Position numbers and translations under genes: made by a program. A model generated the notes under the pieces. The model searched no databases. It saw nothing but the letters and a program-made list of their open reading frames with translations, and was not told where the DNA came from. 64,000 nt of DNA from Alphaproteobacteria bacterium (GTDB lineage: Bacteria > Pseudomonadota > Alphaproteobacteria > Caulobacterales > Maricaulaceae), in contig JAJRSJ010000007.1 in the NCBI GenBank assembly GCA_024278855.1, forward strand, positions 1 through 64,000. The letters are read 5' to 3'. Below are positions 43,875-53,641 of the stretch, piece by piece (within the stretch, counting starts at the first letter, position 1; each line of letters opens with the position of its first letter).

Positions 43875-46472
43875 CTATCCAAATGGGTTGCGTTTTTGCC
43901 ACCAGCCGGTTTTTTTAGGCCCATTGTCTTTAGAGGTTTTGGGGTCTTTAGAGGTTTTGGGGTCTTTAGAGGCTTTGGCGTCTTTCGTGTCTTTGCTTTT
44001 TGACTTTTTGCTGTCCTTAACTGGCTTAGGTTTTGCTTTGGCCTTTGCTTTGGGTTTGGGGTCGTCCTTAGTCACTATGTCCGCCTTTGTTGCTTTTACC
44101 GGTTTGGTCGTTTTCACAGTTGTTTTTTTCTCAGTTTCAGGCTTTTTGCGGCGCGAGGTTTTCTTGGCCTCCGGTTTGTCATCACCAAGCTTATCCGCCT
44201 TTTTGGCTGCAGGTTTACGTTTGCGCACCGGTTTTTTCTCGCCGGGGTTTTGCGGTTCTGGTTTCGCACTTTCAGGTTTTTTGCCTGTTGATTTTGCGCG
44301 AGCAGGTTTCTGTGTGGGTTTTTCACCAACAGATGCTTTCTTCACGTCTCCGCCAGCGGGTTTCTCGGCGTGGCCATGCTTGGCTTTGCCCTCAGTTTTT
44401 TGATCCGAATTTTCCGGTGTCTGGTTAGATACATTGCCGTCGCGGTTCTGGTTGCCGCGCCGCCTGCGTCCGCCGCGCCTGCCACGCCGTCTTTTGCTTT
44501 TTGACGGCTTGTTGTTATCATCAGTTTCAGAATGGGCTGCTTGGTCTTGTTCGCCGTCATTTGGTTGGTTTTGCCCTTTATTGCGGGGCTTTGAGCGTCT
44601 GGCGTTGTTGGATTTACGATTTTCCTTGGCGATTTTCTCAAGCGGGTCCGCACCTGCATCCGCTTTTTTGCCAAGCCGTTCAATCTCAAAGTCTGGCCGG
44701 ATTAAACTTGGGTCTGCAACAATTTCAGCAAACATGTCGTTTTGGGCTTCAATTTCGTTGAGCAGATCGCGCTTTTCATTGAAAAGATACTGGGCCACAT
44801 CCGGGGTGACTTTAATTCGGATCCGTTTGCTTGCCCCGCGAATACCTTCTTCTTCGATGGCGCGAAGGGCTTTAAGGGCACTGGAATCAATCGAGCGTTT
44901 GCGCCCGACACCATTACAATGTTCACAGGAAGCCGAGGAGCCTTCAAGCAGGCTACGTCTGCGCCGCTGTCTGGACAATTCCATCAGGCCGAACTGGGAA
45001 ATTTTGCTCATTTGTACGCGCGCCCGATCATCCGCAAGGGCTGAGCGCATTCTCTGTTCGACGGCACGGTTATTGCGGTTTTGGTCCATATCAATAAAGT
45101 CGATGACCACAAGCCCGGCCAAATCACGCAAGCGCATTTGACGGGCCACTTCGTCGGCCGCTTCCAAATTGGTTTTAAGGGCCGTGCGCTCCACATTGCG
45201 CTCTTTGGTCGAACGACCGGAATTGACATCAACGGACACCAGAGCTTCGGTCGGGTGAATGACCAGATACCCGCCGGAACGCAATTGCGCCACGGGTTCA
45301 AGGCAGTTTTCAATTTGGCTCTCGACCTGATAGCGCAAAAACAAGGGGATATCGTCCTTATAGGGTTGCACATTTTTCGCATGACTTGGCATGAGCAACT
45401 TCATAAAATCTTTTGCCAAACGATAAGCATCATCACCTTGCACATAGACTTTTTCTATGTCCTTGCCGTACAGGTCGCGAATGGAGCGTTTAACCAAATT
45501 GGCTTCCTCGTGGATCAGGGCAGGGGCAACGCTCGTCAGCGTGGTTTTGCGAATAGTGTCCCACAATTTGGATAAATATACATAATCCCGCTTGATCTCG
45601 GTCTTGGTGCGTTTGGCCCCGGCCGTGCGGACAATTAGGCCCATGCCTTGGGGGACTGATAATTCGCTCATAACCGATTTCAAGCGCTTGCGGTCTGAAC
45701 CATTGGCGATTTTGCGCGAAATGCCGCCGCCGCGCGGGGTGTTTGGCATAAGCACGCAATAGCGACCAGCAAGGGATAAATAAGTCGTCAAGGCCGCGCC
45801 TTTATTGCCGCGTTCTTCTTTGACCGCTTGTATCAACAAAATTTGGCCGCGTTTGACCACTTCCTGGATTTTATAGCGGCGTCTGGCCATGCGTTTGCGG
45901 CGCGCACCGTGCATTTTTGCTTGCTCGGCTTCAAGCTCTGCGTCTACGGCGTCAACAACATCTTCTTCCCCGCCGTCATCATCATCTGTATCATCACTGG
46001 CACCGTCTTTGTCATCATCATCATCGTTATCGGTAGCCTCATCTTCGTCTTTATCTTCCTCTTCAGCATTTTTTTGATCATCATCATCGGCTTTACCGGC
46101 AGATTTGTTTCTACCCCCCTTCTTTGCGGACGGTTTTTGCTTCTTTTCTAAATTTTCTTCTTCATCTTCCTCGTCCTGCAAACTTTCAGCTTGTTCTGCA
46201 GCCAGCAAGACTGCGCGGTCTTCATGGGGGATTTGGTAATAATCAGGATGGATTTCCGAAAACGCCAAAAAGCCGTGGCGATTGCCGCCATATTCGACAA
46301 AAGCAGCCTGCAAGGATGGTTCTACCCGTGTAACGCGGGCTAGATAGACATTTCCGCGAATTTGCCGTTTGGCGGCGCTTTCAAAATCAAGATCTTCGAG
46401 GCGGGTTCCGTCGACCACTGCCACCCGGGTTTCTTCGGGGTGGGAGGCGTCGATTAACATTGTTCGTGACAT
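43875..46472 (-). CDS. rne: Ribonuclease E
   Basis: An 865-residue RNase E. It starts MSRTMLIDASHPEETRVAVV with GGAG before the ATG. The S1 domain is interrupted at about residues 95-190 by an acidic low-complexity insert (EEEDKDEDEATDNDDDDDKD). The catalytic DNase-I-like region follows (LVVIDFIDMDQNRNN with the metal-binding Asp), then a zinc-link CEHC and the small domain. The C-terminal 250 residues are a Lys/Pro/Ala-rich disordered scaffold. RNase E starts mRNA decay and processes rRNA and tRNA. The long structured upstream region suggests a 5' leader used for autoregulation. Confidence 0.95.
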   Translation of the reverse strand: MSRTMLIDASHPEETRVAVVDGTRLEDLDFESAAKRQIRGNVYLARVTRVEPSLQAAFVEYGGNRHGFLAFSEIHPDYYQIPHEDRAVLLAAEQAESLQDEEDEEENLEKKQKPSAKKGGRNKSAGKADDDDQKNAEEEDKDEDEATDNDDDDDKDGASDDTDDDDGGEEDVVDAVDAELEAEQAKMHGARRKRMARRRYKIQEVVKRGQILLIQAVKEERGNKGAALTTYLSLAGRYCVLMPNTPRGGGISRKIANGSDRKRLKSVMSELSVPQGMGLIVRTAGAKRTKTEIKRDYVYLSKLWDTIRKTTLTSVAPALIHEEANLVKRSIRDLYGKDIEKVYVQGDDAYRLAKDFMKLLMPSHAKNVQPYKDDIPLFLRYQVESQIENCLEPVAQLRSGGYLVIHPTEALVSVDVNSGRSTKERNVERTALKTNLEAADEVARQMRLRDLAGLVVIDFIDMDQNRNNRAVEQRMRSALADDRARVQMSKISQFGLMELSRQRRRRSLLEGSSASCEHCNGVGRKRSIDSSALKALRAIEEEGIRGASKRIRIKVTPDVAQYLFNEKRDLLNEIEAQNDMFAEIVADPSLIRPDFEIERLGKKADAGADPLEKIAKENRKSNNARRSKPRNKGQNQPNDGEQDQAAHSETDDNNKPSKSKRRRGRRGGRRRRGNQNRDGNVSNQTPENSDQKTEGKAKHGHAEKPAGGDVKKASVGEKPTQKPARAKSTGKKPESAKPEPQNPGEKKPVRKRKPAAKKADKLGDDKPEAKKTSRRKKPETEKKTTVKTTKPVKATKADIVTKDDPKPKAKAKAKPKPVKDSKKSKSKDTKDAKASKDPKTSKDPKTSKDNGPKKTGWWQKRNPFG
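43926..43979. repeat. Three tandem 18-bp repeats in the rne 3' end
   Basis: Three tandem copies of GTCTTTAGAGGTTTTGGG (the third with two changes) lie inside rne and encode the repeated six-residue unit KTSKDP/KASKDP near the RNase E C-terminus. This is an in-frame repeat that can change length without breaking the gene. Confidence 0.9.
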
Positions 46473-46926
46473 AATATTCTCCGAAGCGGCTCAATCTCGG
46501 ATGATTAGACGGATTTGGGGCGCGATCTGTTTGTATCGGGATCGGCGCCAGCCGTGTATCAAGGTAAAATATGTTGAGTGTGAGCCGCTTAATTTGTGTT
46601 AAAATTTGTACGTTAAGTACGTGTAAGAGTGCATAAACCCGTACCAATACGACCACCGCAGGTTTGCCTGCGGGGTTTTTAGTGCCGAATGTGTGTGGGT
46701 TTTGCATAAATTTCCAAGTTAAAGCTCCGTAAACGGAGCGTTATTTACTGAGTTTGGCGTTACGCGCCTAAACTCATAGTCTGTATGTGGCACATAAACT
46801 CCAAAATTGCCAAGAGGAAATGTGTTTAATGTGTAAAAGCTTATATCTTGAGCTTAAGTGCAGAGCCTAAGCGCCGATTTTTTCAAATCGTAACCTTTCA
46901 TCAAATATCTATAGGCAATAGGGGGT
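46473..46926. promoter_or_regulatory. 454-bp divergent rne/amidase intergenic region with three hairpins
   Basis: No convincing ORF is present. Three consecutive hairpins lie at 46656-46673, 46724-46739 (GCTCCGT-AA-ACGGAGC) and 46750-46775 (GAGTTT/AAACTC around GGCG/CGCC). They are 180-300 nt upstream of the rne ATG and so would lie in an rne leader if transcription starts beyond 46780. RNase E autoregulates through leader hairpins in E. coli. An alternative is a small RNA on the plus strand. Confidence 0.5.
46656..46680 (+). terminator. Intrinsic-terminator-like hairpin upstream of the amidase gene
   Basis: CCGCAGG-TTTG-CCTGCGG is a perfect 7-bp GC-rich stem followed by GGTTTTT on the plus strand. 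No plus-strand gene ends here, so it would stop a short transcript starting within 46473-46650 or protect the amidase from antisense read-through. On the minus strand there is no T tract after the stem. Confidence 0.5.
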
Positions 46927-48261
46927 ATGATGATAAATTTATTGGCATTTCGCATAAACCTATGGGCAAAATTGCCGGGTTTTTATGGTTTGCCTATGCT
47001 ATATATTTTATTCATGGGGCAGGTGTTTTTAGGCCAACAGGCTTACGGGGCAGAGATATCCGTCATTTCAGCCTATAAAAACGGTCTCTATGTAGACGAA
47101 TCAGAGCATACACGGCTTCGCTTGCAGGTAAGGTTGGAAAAACCGCCAAATGTATTTTTCATGGCCGGCGACAAGCCCCGCATTGTCATTGATTTTAAAA
47201 ATGCGAAATTAAGCCGAGGTTTACAGGACATGGCTCTAGATAATATAGCCAATGGCAAGTCGTATTTTACCGGAGAGGGGGGGATCACCAAACTTCGCTT
47301 TGCTCGGCGCGGTCAGCAAGGTTTGCGGTTTGTGGCTGATCTGAAGCAAAGTGCCAGTTATGTGTCACACTCATATGTTGACGGCGTGTTTGAAGTGCTT
47401 GTTGGCTATCAAGCCGGGGGGAAGACTAAAAACACCCCAAACCATAAAGTGCATACCGTGCCTGTTCCTGTTGTGCCTGTACCAAGGTTAAAACCGAGTT
47501 TGCGGGTGCAAATACATGACGGTATCCCTGTGCCGAGGTTGAAAGCCTCCCGGCGTCAACACTTGGCTAAACGTCTAGCTACCAAAAAACCAACACCCAA
47601 AAAACCGGTTATTGTCATCGATCCTGGCCACGGCGGCAAAGACCCTGGCGCCGTCGGGCGCGCACGGGTTATGGAAGAGCATATTACCTTAAAAGCGGCC
47701 ATAGAATTGCGCAGACAATTACAAGCCAGTGGTAAATACAAGGTGGTGTTGACCCGTGCTAGCGACATATATGTTGACCATGATAAACGGGTTTTAATCG
47801 CCCGTAAGGCGGGGGCGGATTTGTTTATCTCCTTGCATGCAGACTCCCTTAAAACGTCCAGCGCACGCGGCGCCTCGGTTTATACGCTTTCCAACCGGGC
47901 AGAAGCCAGAACCCATAAGGTCGTGCGGGCGCAAAATTGGGTTTTAGACGTTGACCTCGCCACTACATCGGACCCGGTTGGCAATATATTGGTTGACTTG
48001 GCTCAAAGAAAAACTTTAACAAAATCAGAGCGTTTTTCTAATATCCTGATCCCGGAATTAAAGCGAAGCTCAAAACTTTTGAACAATACCCATCGTCGGG
48101 CCGGGTTTTATGTGCTCCTGGCACCAGATGTGCCGGCCGTTTTGTTGGAAATGGGTTTCCTGTCCAATGCCCAGGATGAAAAACTGCTTAACACCGCCGC
48201 ACACCGTAAAAAATTGATGAAAAGTGTAGCTCGGGCCATTGATAAATATTTTAAGCCGTAA
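46927..48261 (+). CDS. N-acetylmuramoyl-L-alanine amidase, AmiC type
   Basis: A 444-residue periplasmic amidase with a signal sequence, an N-terminal AMIN domain (about residues 45-160, KPRIVIDFKNAKL), a Pro/Val-rich linker with a repeated VPVPRLK motif, and a C-terminal amidase_3 domain. Zinc ligands are the His of IDPGHGG, the Glu of MEEHI and the His of LHADS; the catalytic Glu is in LLEMGFLSN. It cleaves the septal peptidoglycan stem from MurNAc. ATG at 46927 or 46930 is served by GGGGG. It shares the conserved rne-amidase-mrcA-prfB order. Confidence 0.93.
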   Translation: MMINLLAFRINLWAKLPGFYGLPMLYILFMGQVFLGQQAYGAEISVISAYKNGLYVDESEHTRLRLQVRLEKPPNVFFMAGDKPRIVIDFKNAKLSRGLQDMALDNIANGKSYFTGEGGITKLRFARRGQQGLRFVADLKQSASYVSHSYVDGVFEVLVGYQAGGKTKNTPNHKVHTVPVPVVPVPRLKPSLRVQIHDGIPVPRLKASRRQHLAKRLATKKPTPKKPVIVIDPGHGGKDPGAVGRARVMEEHITLKAAIELRRQLQASGKYKVVLTRASDIYVDHDKRVLIARKAGADLFISLHADSLKTSSARGASVYTLSNRAEARTHKVVRAQNWVLDVDLATTSDPVGNILVDLAQRKTLTKSERFSNILIPELKRSSKLLNNTHRRAGFYVLLAPDVPAVLLEMGFLSNAQDEKLLNTAAHRKKLMKSVARAIDKYFKP

Positions 48262-48280
48262 ATTTTATACACAAATACGG

Positions 48281-48308
48281 TTACAAATCGGGGTTTGAGG
48301 CTTATACT
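48281..48308 (+). promoter_or_regulatory. Possible sigma-70 promoter for mrcA
   Basis: TTACAA and TATACT are separated by 16 bp, about 85 bp upstream of the mrcA ATG in the 131-bp gap after the amidase gene. The -10 matches the consensus in five of six bases. Confidence 0.4.
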
Positions 48309-48392
48309 GGACGGGATTCGTCGTCTGCCTCCGTGCCAAACTTAATCAAACTAGGCCTTATTTATGCCCAAGTTTAAACTTTAAAGACCAAT

Positions 48393-51236
48393 ATGAGCAG
48401 TAAAGACCCTAAAATAGTTGAACACGCCGATCAGGCAGATCAGGCCAAGCCGTCTAGGTGGCCTCTATATTGGAAAATCACCAAATATGTATTTGCTGGC
48501 GGCTCGGTGCTTGGGGTGTTTAGCTTGATTTTTACAGGCGTATTTATTGTTCGCGCCGTTCGGGATTTGCCGACATTGGAGGCCGTACAACAATATGCGC
48601 CTGCCGTGATGTCGCGGGTACATGCCGGGGACGGTAAACTTATCGCTGAATACGGTATTGAAAAACGGGTTTTTGTGCCCATAAATGCCATTCCCATACA
48701 AATACAACATGCATTGATCGCTTCGGAAGATCAGCGTTTTTATACCCATGACGGCTTTGACCCCAGAGGGTTTGTACGGGCCATGCGGGCCAATATCGGC
48801 CATAAACTTAAAGGCAGGCGTCTTGAGGGTGGTTCAACCTTGACCCAGCAAGTCGCCAAACATTTCTTGGTCGGCGATGAGCGCAATGTCGCCCGGAAAA
48901 TTCGTGATATTTTCATTGCCAAGCGTATTGAGAAAGCCATTAGCAAGGACGAAATCCTCGAGCTTTACTTAAATGACGTGTATTTTGGCCGCAGAGCTTA
49001 CGGTATTGCTGGCGCGTCGCTGAATTATTTTAACAAGCCTTTGGACAAGCTTAGCCTTGGGGAGATGGCCTATTTGGCGGGCTTGGTTAAAGGGCCAAGC
49101 AATTATCAATTGGACAAAAACCAAGACCGGGCCATCAATCGGCGCAATTATGTTTTAAACCGAATGGCGGCGGACGGTTATATTACGCCTGAACAAAACG
49201 CTGCGGCAAAACTTGAAGACTTGAGCGTATCAGAACGCTTGCGCGGTGATGAATATCTGGCTGCGGAATATTTCGTGGCTGAGGTTCGCAAGCAAATCAA
49301 TACGATGTACGGCGAGGCGCAGCTCAATGAAGGCGGGCTTTCTATCCGGACCACCCTGGATACCAAAATGCAACTCATGGCCCGCAAGGCGCTGCGGCGC
49401 GGGCTGGAAATGTATGATCGCCGCCACGGGTTTCGCGGGCCCATAGCCCGTGTGGAGACGGGTCAGGATTGGCGCGATTTTTTGAACGAATTTACCCCGC
49501 CGAAAGATATTTCCCCCTGGCAGGTAGCCGTGGTGCTAAAAGCCGAGGGCGAAATTGCGGAAATCGGTTTTGCGGACGGCGAAAACGGCTCTATCCACAT
49601 CAAGGATATAGATTGGGCCAAGCAAGTCGCCGCCGATTTTAAGCTAGGGCCGGCCCCCAAATCTGTCACGGAAGTCTTCGCTAAAAATGATGTTATTTTG
49701 GTGGAGCGTAAACCAGATACCGAAGCTGATAATAGCTATAATCTCCGCCAGATACCAATCGCCAATGGCGGGATTATTGCTATGGATCCGCACACTGGCC
49801 GGGTTTTGGCCCTTGTGGGTGGCTATAGTTTTTCTCAAAGCCAGTTTAACCGCGCTACCCAAGCCTATCGTCAGCCCGGATCGTCCTTCAAGCCCTTTGT
49901 CTATATGGCGGCACTGGATAGCGGGCTTACCCCGTCGAGCCAGATATTGGACGCGCCTTTTGTCATCGAACATAATGACCGCGATGAAAGCTGTATGGAG
50001 CAGTTGCGAGAGGGGCAAAGCAGGTTGGTTTTCGGGCCGCAAGACCCTGAGCCAGACATACAGCCAGAAACCCCGGATGCTGTGCCACAAGAAGTATTAT
50101 CACGCGGCCAGTTGGGGGAAGACGGTGAAAAAATCGAATGCGGCCCGGTGTTTTATAAGCCGGCAAATTTCAACGCTGGGCAATGGTACGGGCTATCAAC
50201 ACTTAGGCTCGGGATTGAAAAATCCCGTAACGCCATGACGGTGCGCCTCGCTAGCGATATTGGCATGGCCGCCATTAACCGATATGGCCGCAGTTTTGGC
50301 ATTTATGATGAGACCAAACACGAACTGGCCTGGGCTTTGGGGGCCGGGGAGACGACTTTGCTGCGCATGGCTTCGGCCTATGCCGCCATTGTTAACGGCG
50401 GCAAGAAAGTGACGCCAACAATGCTTGACCGGGTGCAAGACAGTACGGGCAAGACCGTCTATTCCCATGACAACAGGGCCTGTCCTGAATGTGGTATGGA
50501 TGAATGGGCTGAGGGCATGATGCCGTCAGAACTCCCCGATGAGCGCGATGTGGTGGTTAGCCCTGTGACCGCTTACCAAATGACTTCCATGTTGGAAGGG
50601 GTGGTCAAGCGCGGTACGGGTCGGCAAATGCTACGGTTAGGGCGGCCGATTGCGGGCAAAACCGGAACAACCAATGATTACAAAGATGCCTGGTTTATGG
50701 GTTTTTCACCGGATTTGGTGGTGGGGGTTTATGTGGGCTATGATACGCCGCGCTCGCTAGGCACGGAGACAGGCTCTCAGGCGGCTGGCCCGATCTTTAG
50801 GTTTTTCATGGCGGACGCGCTCAAAGACAAGCCAAAACTGGCATTTCGGATCCCCGACGGTGTGTTGCTGGCTCCGGTGGATCAGGGTAGCGGTGAGCCG
50901 TCCTATATTGGTGCGCCTAATTTTATTTTTGAGGCCTTTAAGCCCGGTACGGAACCACGCATCGGCGGTAACCGCAACAAGATTAGTGTCGGCGGCAGCG
51001 GCAGCTATGACGGTTTTGATTTTGGCTTTGGCAATCAAGGCGGGCAAGAGAGCCGGGCGGGTGAACCAATAGAGCAACCCGCTCAAGGTGCGCAAGATGC
51101 CCAAACGCAAAATGATGCAAATTTACCAATTTCGCCGGATGCGGAAGCTCGGTCGCGGCCCCCAAAACCCGAGCCCAAGCCAGAAGATGCTGAAGATGCT
51201 GAAGATGAGGTAGACCTGGACGACGGCTTGTACTAG
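48393..51236 (+). CDS. mrcA: Penicillin-binding protein 1A
   Basis: A 947-residue class-A PBP. It has a short cytoplasmic tail, one membrane helix (about residues 28-52) and a GT51 glycosyltransferase domain with the catalytic Glu in ASEDQRFYTHDG and the second motif GGSTLTQQVAKHFL. An OB-like insert precedes the transpeptidase domain with GSSFKPF (SxxK), SRN in EKSRNAMT and KTGT in AGKTGTTND. The C-terminal 100 residues are Gly-, Pro- and acid-rich and probably disordered. It polymerises and cross-links peptidoglycan. Confidence 0.95.
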   Translation: MSSKDPKIVEHADQADQAKPSRWPLYWKITKYVFAGGSVLGVFSLIFTGVFIVRAVRDLPTLEAVQQYAPAVMSRVHAGDGKLIAEYGIEKRVFVPINAIPIQIQHALIASEDQRFYTHDGFDPRGFVRAMRANIGHKLKGRRLEGGSTLTQQVAKHFLVGDERNVARKIRDIFIAKRIEKAISKDEILELYLNDVYFGRRAYGIAGASLNYFNKPLDKLSLGEMAYLAGLVKGPSNYQLDKNQDRAINRRNYVLNRMAADGYITPEQNAAAKLEDLSVSERLRGDEYLAAEYFVAEVRKQINTMYGEAQLNEGGLSIRTTLDTKMQLMARKALRRGLEMYDRRHGFRGPIARVETGQDWRDFLNEFTPPKDISPWQVAVVLKAEGEIAEIGFADGENGSIHIKDIDWAKQVAADFKLGPAPKSVTEVFAKNDVILVERKPDTEADNSYNLRQIPIANGGIIAMDPHTGRVLALVGGYSFSQSQFNRATQAYRQPGSSFKPFVYMAALDSGLTPSSQILDAPFVIEHNDRDESCMEQLREGQSRLVFGPQDPEPDIQPETPDAVPQEVLSRGQLGEDGEKIECGPVFYKPANFNAGQWYGLSTLRLGIEKSRNAMTVRLASDIGMAAINRYGRSFGIYDETKHELAWALGAGETTLLRMASAYAAIVNGGKKVTPTMLDRVQDSTGKTVYSHDNRACPECGMDEWAEGMMPSELPDERDVVVSPVTAYQMTSMLEGVVKRGTGRQMLRLGRPIAGKTGTTNDYKDAWFMGFSPDLVVGVYVGYDTPRSLGTETGSQAAGPIFRFFMADALKDKPKLAFRIPDGVLLAPVDQGSGEPSYIGAPNFIFEAFKPGTEPRIGGNRNKISVGGSGSYDGFDFGFGNQGGQESRAGEPIEQPAQGAQDAQTQNDANLPISPDAEARSRPPKPEPKPEDAEDAEDEVDLDDGLY

Positions 51237-51270
51237 AAGCCTTCAACACGAAAATTTAAAGGTCTAAGAA

Positions 51271-52402
51271 ATGGCGGCAGAACACGATCAGTTAAGCGCG
51301 CAAATCAAGCAGTCTATTGCACTGCTGAGGAGGCGTCTTTGACCCTGAAGAATCTGAACGGCGCCTTGCCGAAATAAATGCCCTGATTGAGAGCCCTGAT
51401 TTTTGGAATGGCGCCGCCAAAGCCCAAGCCATGATGCGTGAGCGCGGGCGCTTGGAAACGGCGTTTGAGCAAATATCCAATTTGGAAAGTGAACTGGCTG
51501 ATACGCTGGAGCTTATTGAAATGGCCGAAGCTGAAAACGATGTTGATATATTGGAAGAAGCCTCGGACACATTGGTTTCATTAGAAAAACAAGCCGGAAA
51601 AGCCGAGATAGAAGCGCTCTTGTCCGGGGAGGTTGACGCCAATAATGCTTTTGTAGAAATTCATCCCGGGGCAGGCGGTACCGAGGCTCAGGACTGGGCT
51701 CAAATGCTGTTGCGCATGTATGTGCGCTGGGCTAATAAGCGCGGCATGAAGGTCGAAATATTGGAAGAACAGGCCGGCGATGAAGCGGGGCTTAAATCCG
51801 CGACAATTCTGGTCAAAGGCCATAATGCATTTGGCTGGCTCAAAACCGAAAGCGGCGTACACAGGCTAGTGCGGATCTCCCCATTTGATAGTTCGGCGCG
51901 GCGCCATACCAGTTTTGCCAGTGCTTGGGTATATCCTGAAATTGACGATACAATCGATATAGAAATTGACGAGAGCGAGTGCCGGGTGGATACCTACCGG
52001 GCATCAGGTGCGGGTGGTCAGCACATCAACAAAACCGACAGTGCGGTGCGCATTACCCACGAGCCTAGCGGTATAGTCGTGCAGTGCCAAAGTGACCGTT
52101 CCCAACATAAGAACCGGGCGCGTGCCTGGGATATGTTACGGGCGCGTTTGTACGAGCGTGAGATGCAAAAGCGCGAAGCTGAAGCCCAGGCCCAGGCTGC
52201 CAATAAATCGGAAATCGGCTGGGGACGCCAAATCCGCTCCTATGTTCTACAGCCTTACCAGATGATCAAAGACCTAAGAACCGGCGTGGAAACCTCAGAT
52301 GTCAACGGTGTTTTGGACGGAGACCTAGACGGGTTTATGGCCGCCAGTCTGGCTGCAGCCATTGGCGAAGATAAAGCTGAGAACGAAGGTGAGGGCAGTT
52401 AA
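51271..52402 (+). CDS. prfB: Peptide chain release factor 2 (programmed +1 frameshift)
   Basis: The ORF track shows only the second part (from 51431). The true gene starts with ATG at 51271 and reads 23 codons to CTT TGA at 51337-51342, then continues in the +1 frame as GAC CCT GAA. An internal Shine-Dalgarno AGGAGG lies three nt before CTT, exactly as in the classic RF2 autoregulatory site. The full product is about 376 residues, with the codon-recognition SPF (RISPFDSSA) and the catalytic GGQ ([12 protein letters not shown]). RF2 ends translation at UGA and UAA, and low RF2 promotes the frameshift. Confidence 0.96.
51328..51343 (+). promoter_or_regulatory. prfB +1 recoding site (AGGAGG-CGT-CTT-TGA-C)
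   Basis: The sequence AGGAGGCGTCTTTGAC combines a perfect internal Shine-Dalgarno, the slippery CTT and the slow UGA-C stop context. The downstream frame continues as an intact RF2 without gaps. Confidence 0.96.
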
Positions 52403-52523
52403 TAATCCCACGCTAAAAGTATAATCCCTTAGCAAAAAAAACCTTGCGGATTAACCTTTGGTTCACCATGCTCCTAAACTTGGCGTTTACCATAACTGGC
52501 TAGAAATATGGTTGGAGACTTAT

Positions 52524-52766
52524 ATGGTTGCGCAGTTAAAAATCAGCTCGACAGACGTAAAACGTCTGGTTTCACATCCTGACAGGGATGTGCGCGCCGG
52601 GCTAGCGCAAAAAGTTTGTCGCCAAGTCAGAGCGCTAGAGCTTTCGGAGCAAGAGCGCGAAACCGTCAAACAAATCCTGTGGTTTATTGCCCGCGATACG
52701 GCAGCAATGGTGCGGCGGGCTTTGGCCGTTACGTTGAAAAACTCGCCTAATTACCCAAAGAAATAG
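52524..52766 (+). pseudogene. DUF2336 protein, N-terminal fragment (frameshifted)
   Basis: ATG at 52524 with GGAG upstream (track start 52458 is too early) begins MVAQLKISSTDVKRLVSHPD, typical of the start of DUF2336 proteins. The frame reads to LKNSPN and then runs off to YPKK and a stop at 52766. The adjacent -1 frame reads LPKEIAQKL, the expected continuation. One missing T (AATTACCC where AATTTACCC would restore the frame, 52749-52752) explains it. The fragment alone is unlikely to function. Confidence 0.75.
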
Positions 52767-52786
52767 CCCAAAAGCTCATCCGCGAT

Positions 52787-53632
52787 GTGGATACGATTGC
52801 GGTACCAATCTTGGCGCATTCGCCGGTACTTGACGACGGCGATTTAATCGAGATATTAAAATCCAAGGCGGCGGCAAAACTGATGGCCGTCAGCAAACGA
52901 AGCCATTTGGGCGGCGATTTGGTCAAAGCAATCATTCGTTATGGGGATAGCCGCGTGGTGGCGTCTGTGGCGGCCAATGACGGGGCGCAAATAGGCGCGA
53001 AGCTTGGCGTAAAAATGTTGGACATCTACCGCGACGATGATCTGATCAAGGAAAGTTTTATTGCACGGCGTGATTTGCCACCGTTGATTATTGAAAAATT
53101 ATTAACTCTGGTCAGCGCAGAGGCGGCGCGGCGGCTTTACGAAAACCACGAAATTCCATTGGAAAGCGCCGTGGATTTGGCCCGACAAACCCGCGAGCGG
53201 GCCAGTGTGGATTTTATCGCCCAAAGCTGGGTGAGCCGGGATTTGAAATCACTTATCGTGCGTCTCGACGCCGAGGACAGGCTGACCAATTCTCTTATTG
53301 TGCGGGCGGCCTGTTGTGGGCAAATGCGGTTTTGCGAACAGGCTTTGGCGCAAAAATCTGGAGTTAGTCTGGGCAAAGCGGCCTTGATGATCCATGATAG
53401 CGGCCCATTTGGCTTAAAGGCCTTATGTACACAAGCCGGTCTTGAGGACAGGGACGCGGCTATTTTAAGGGCCGGGATTGCCATTTATAGGGATTTGGAA
53501 GCCGCAGGCAACTTGCGCAACAAACCGGCATTTCAAGCCGCTATGCTAGAGCGCGTTTTGACTTTGCCGATTACATTTTCTCGGGTCGATACGGATTATT
53601 TAATGGATAAATTGGACGCGCTTGCGGCCTAA
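52787..53632 (+). pseudogene. DUF2336 protein, main part (frameshifted)
   Basis: This frame is open from 52751 and continues the preceding fragment (LPKEIAQKLIRDVDTIAVPI). The joined product would be about 369 residues, a common DUF2336 length. The domain is all-helical, HEAT-like, and contains ILAHSPVLDDGDLIEIL and RSHLGGDLVKAIIRYGD. GTG at 52787 is only the first permissible start after the break. DUF2336 genes are frequent in alphaproteobacteria and their role is unknown. The gene follows prfB and is convergent with the FecR gene. Confidence 0.75.
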
Positions 53633-53641
53633 ATTATGGGG

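Noticed and set aside
43888-44428. Plus-strand ORFs of 171 and 113 aa antisense to rne
   Set aside because: They arise from the low-complexity Lys/Ala/Pro-rich C-terminus of RNase E and have no independent family features.
51271-51342. Short ORF ending at TGA before prfB, as a sign of a prfB pseudogene
   Set aside because: The stop is the programmed CTT-TGA-C site with an internal Shine-Dalgarno.
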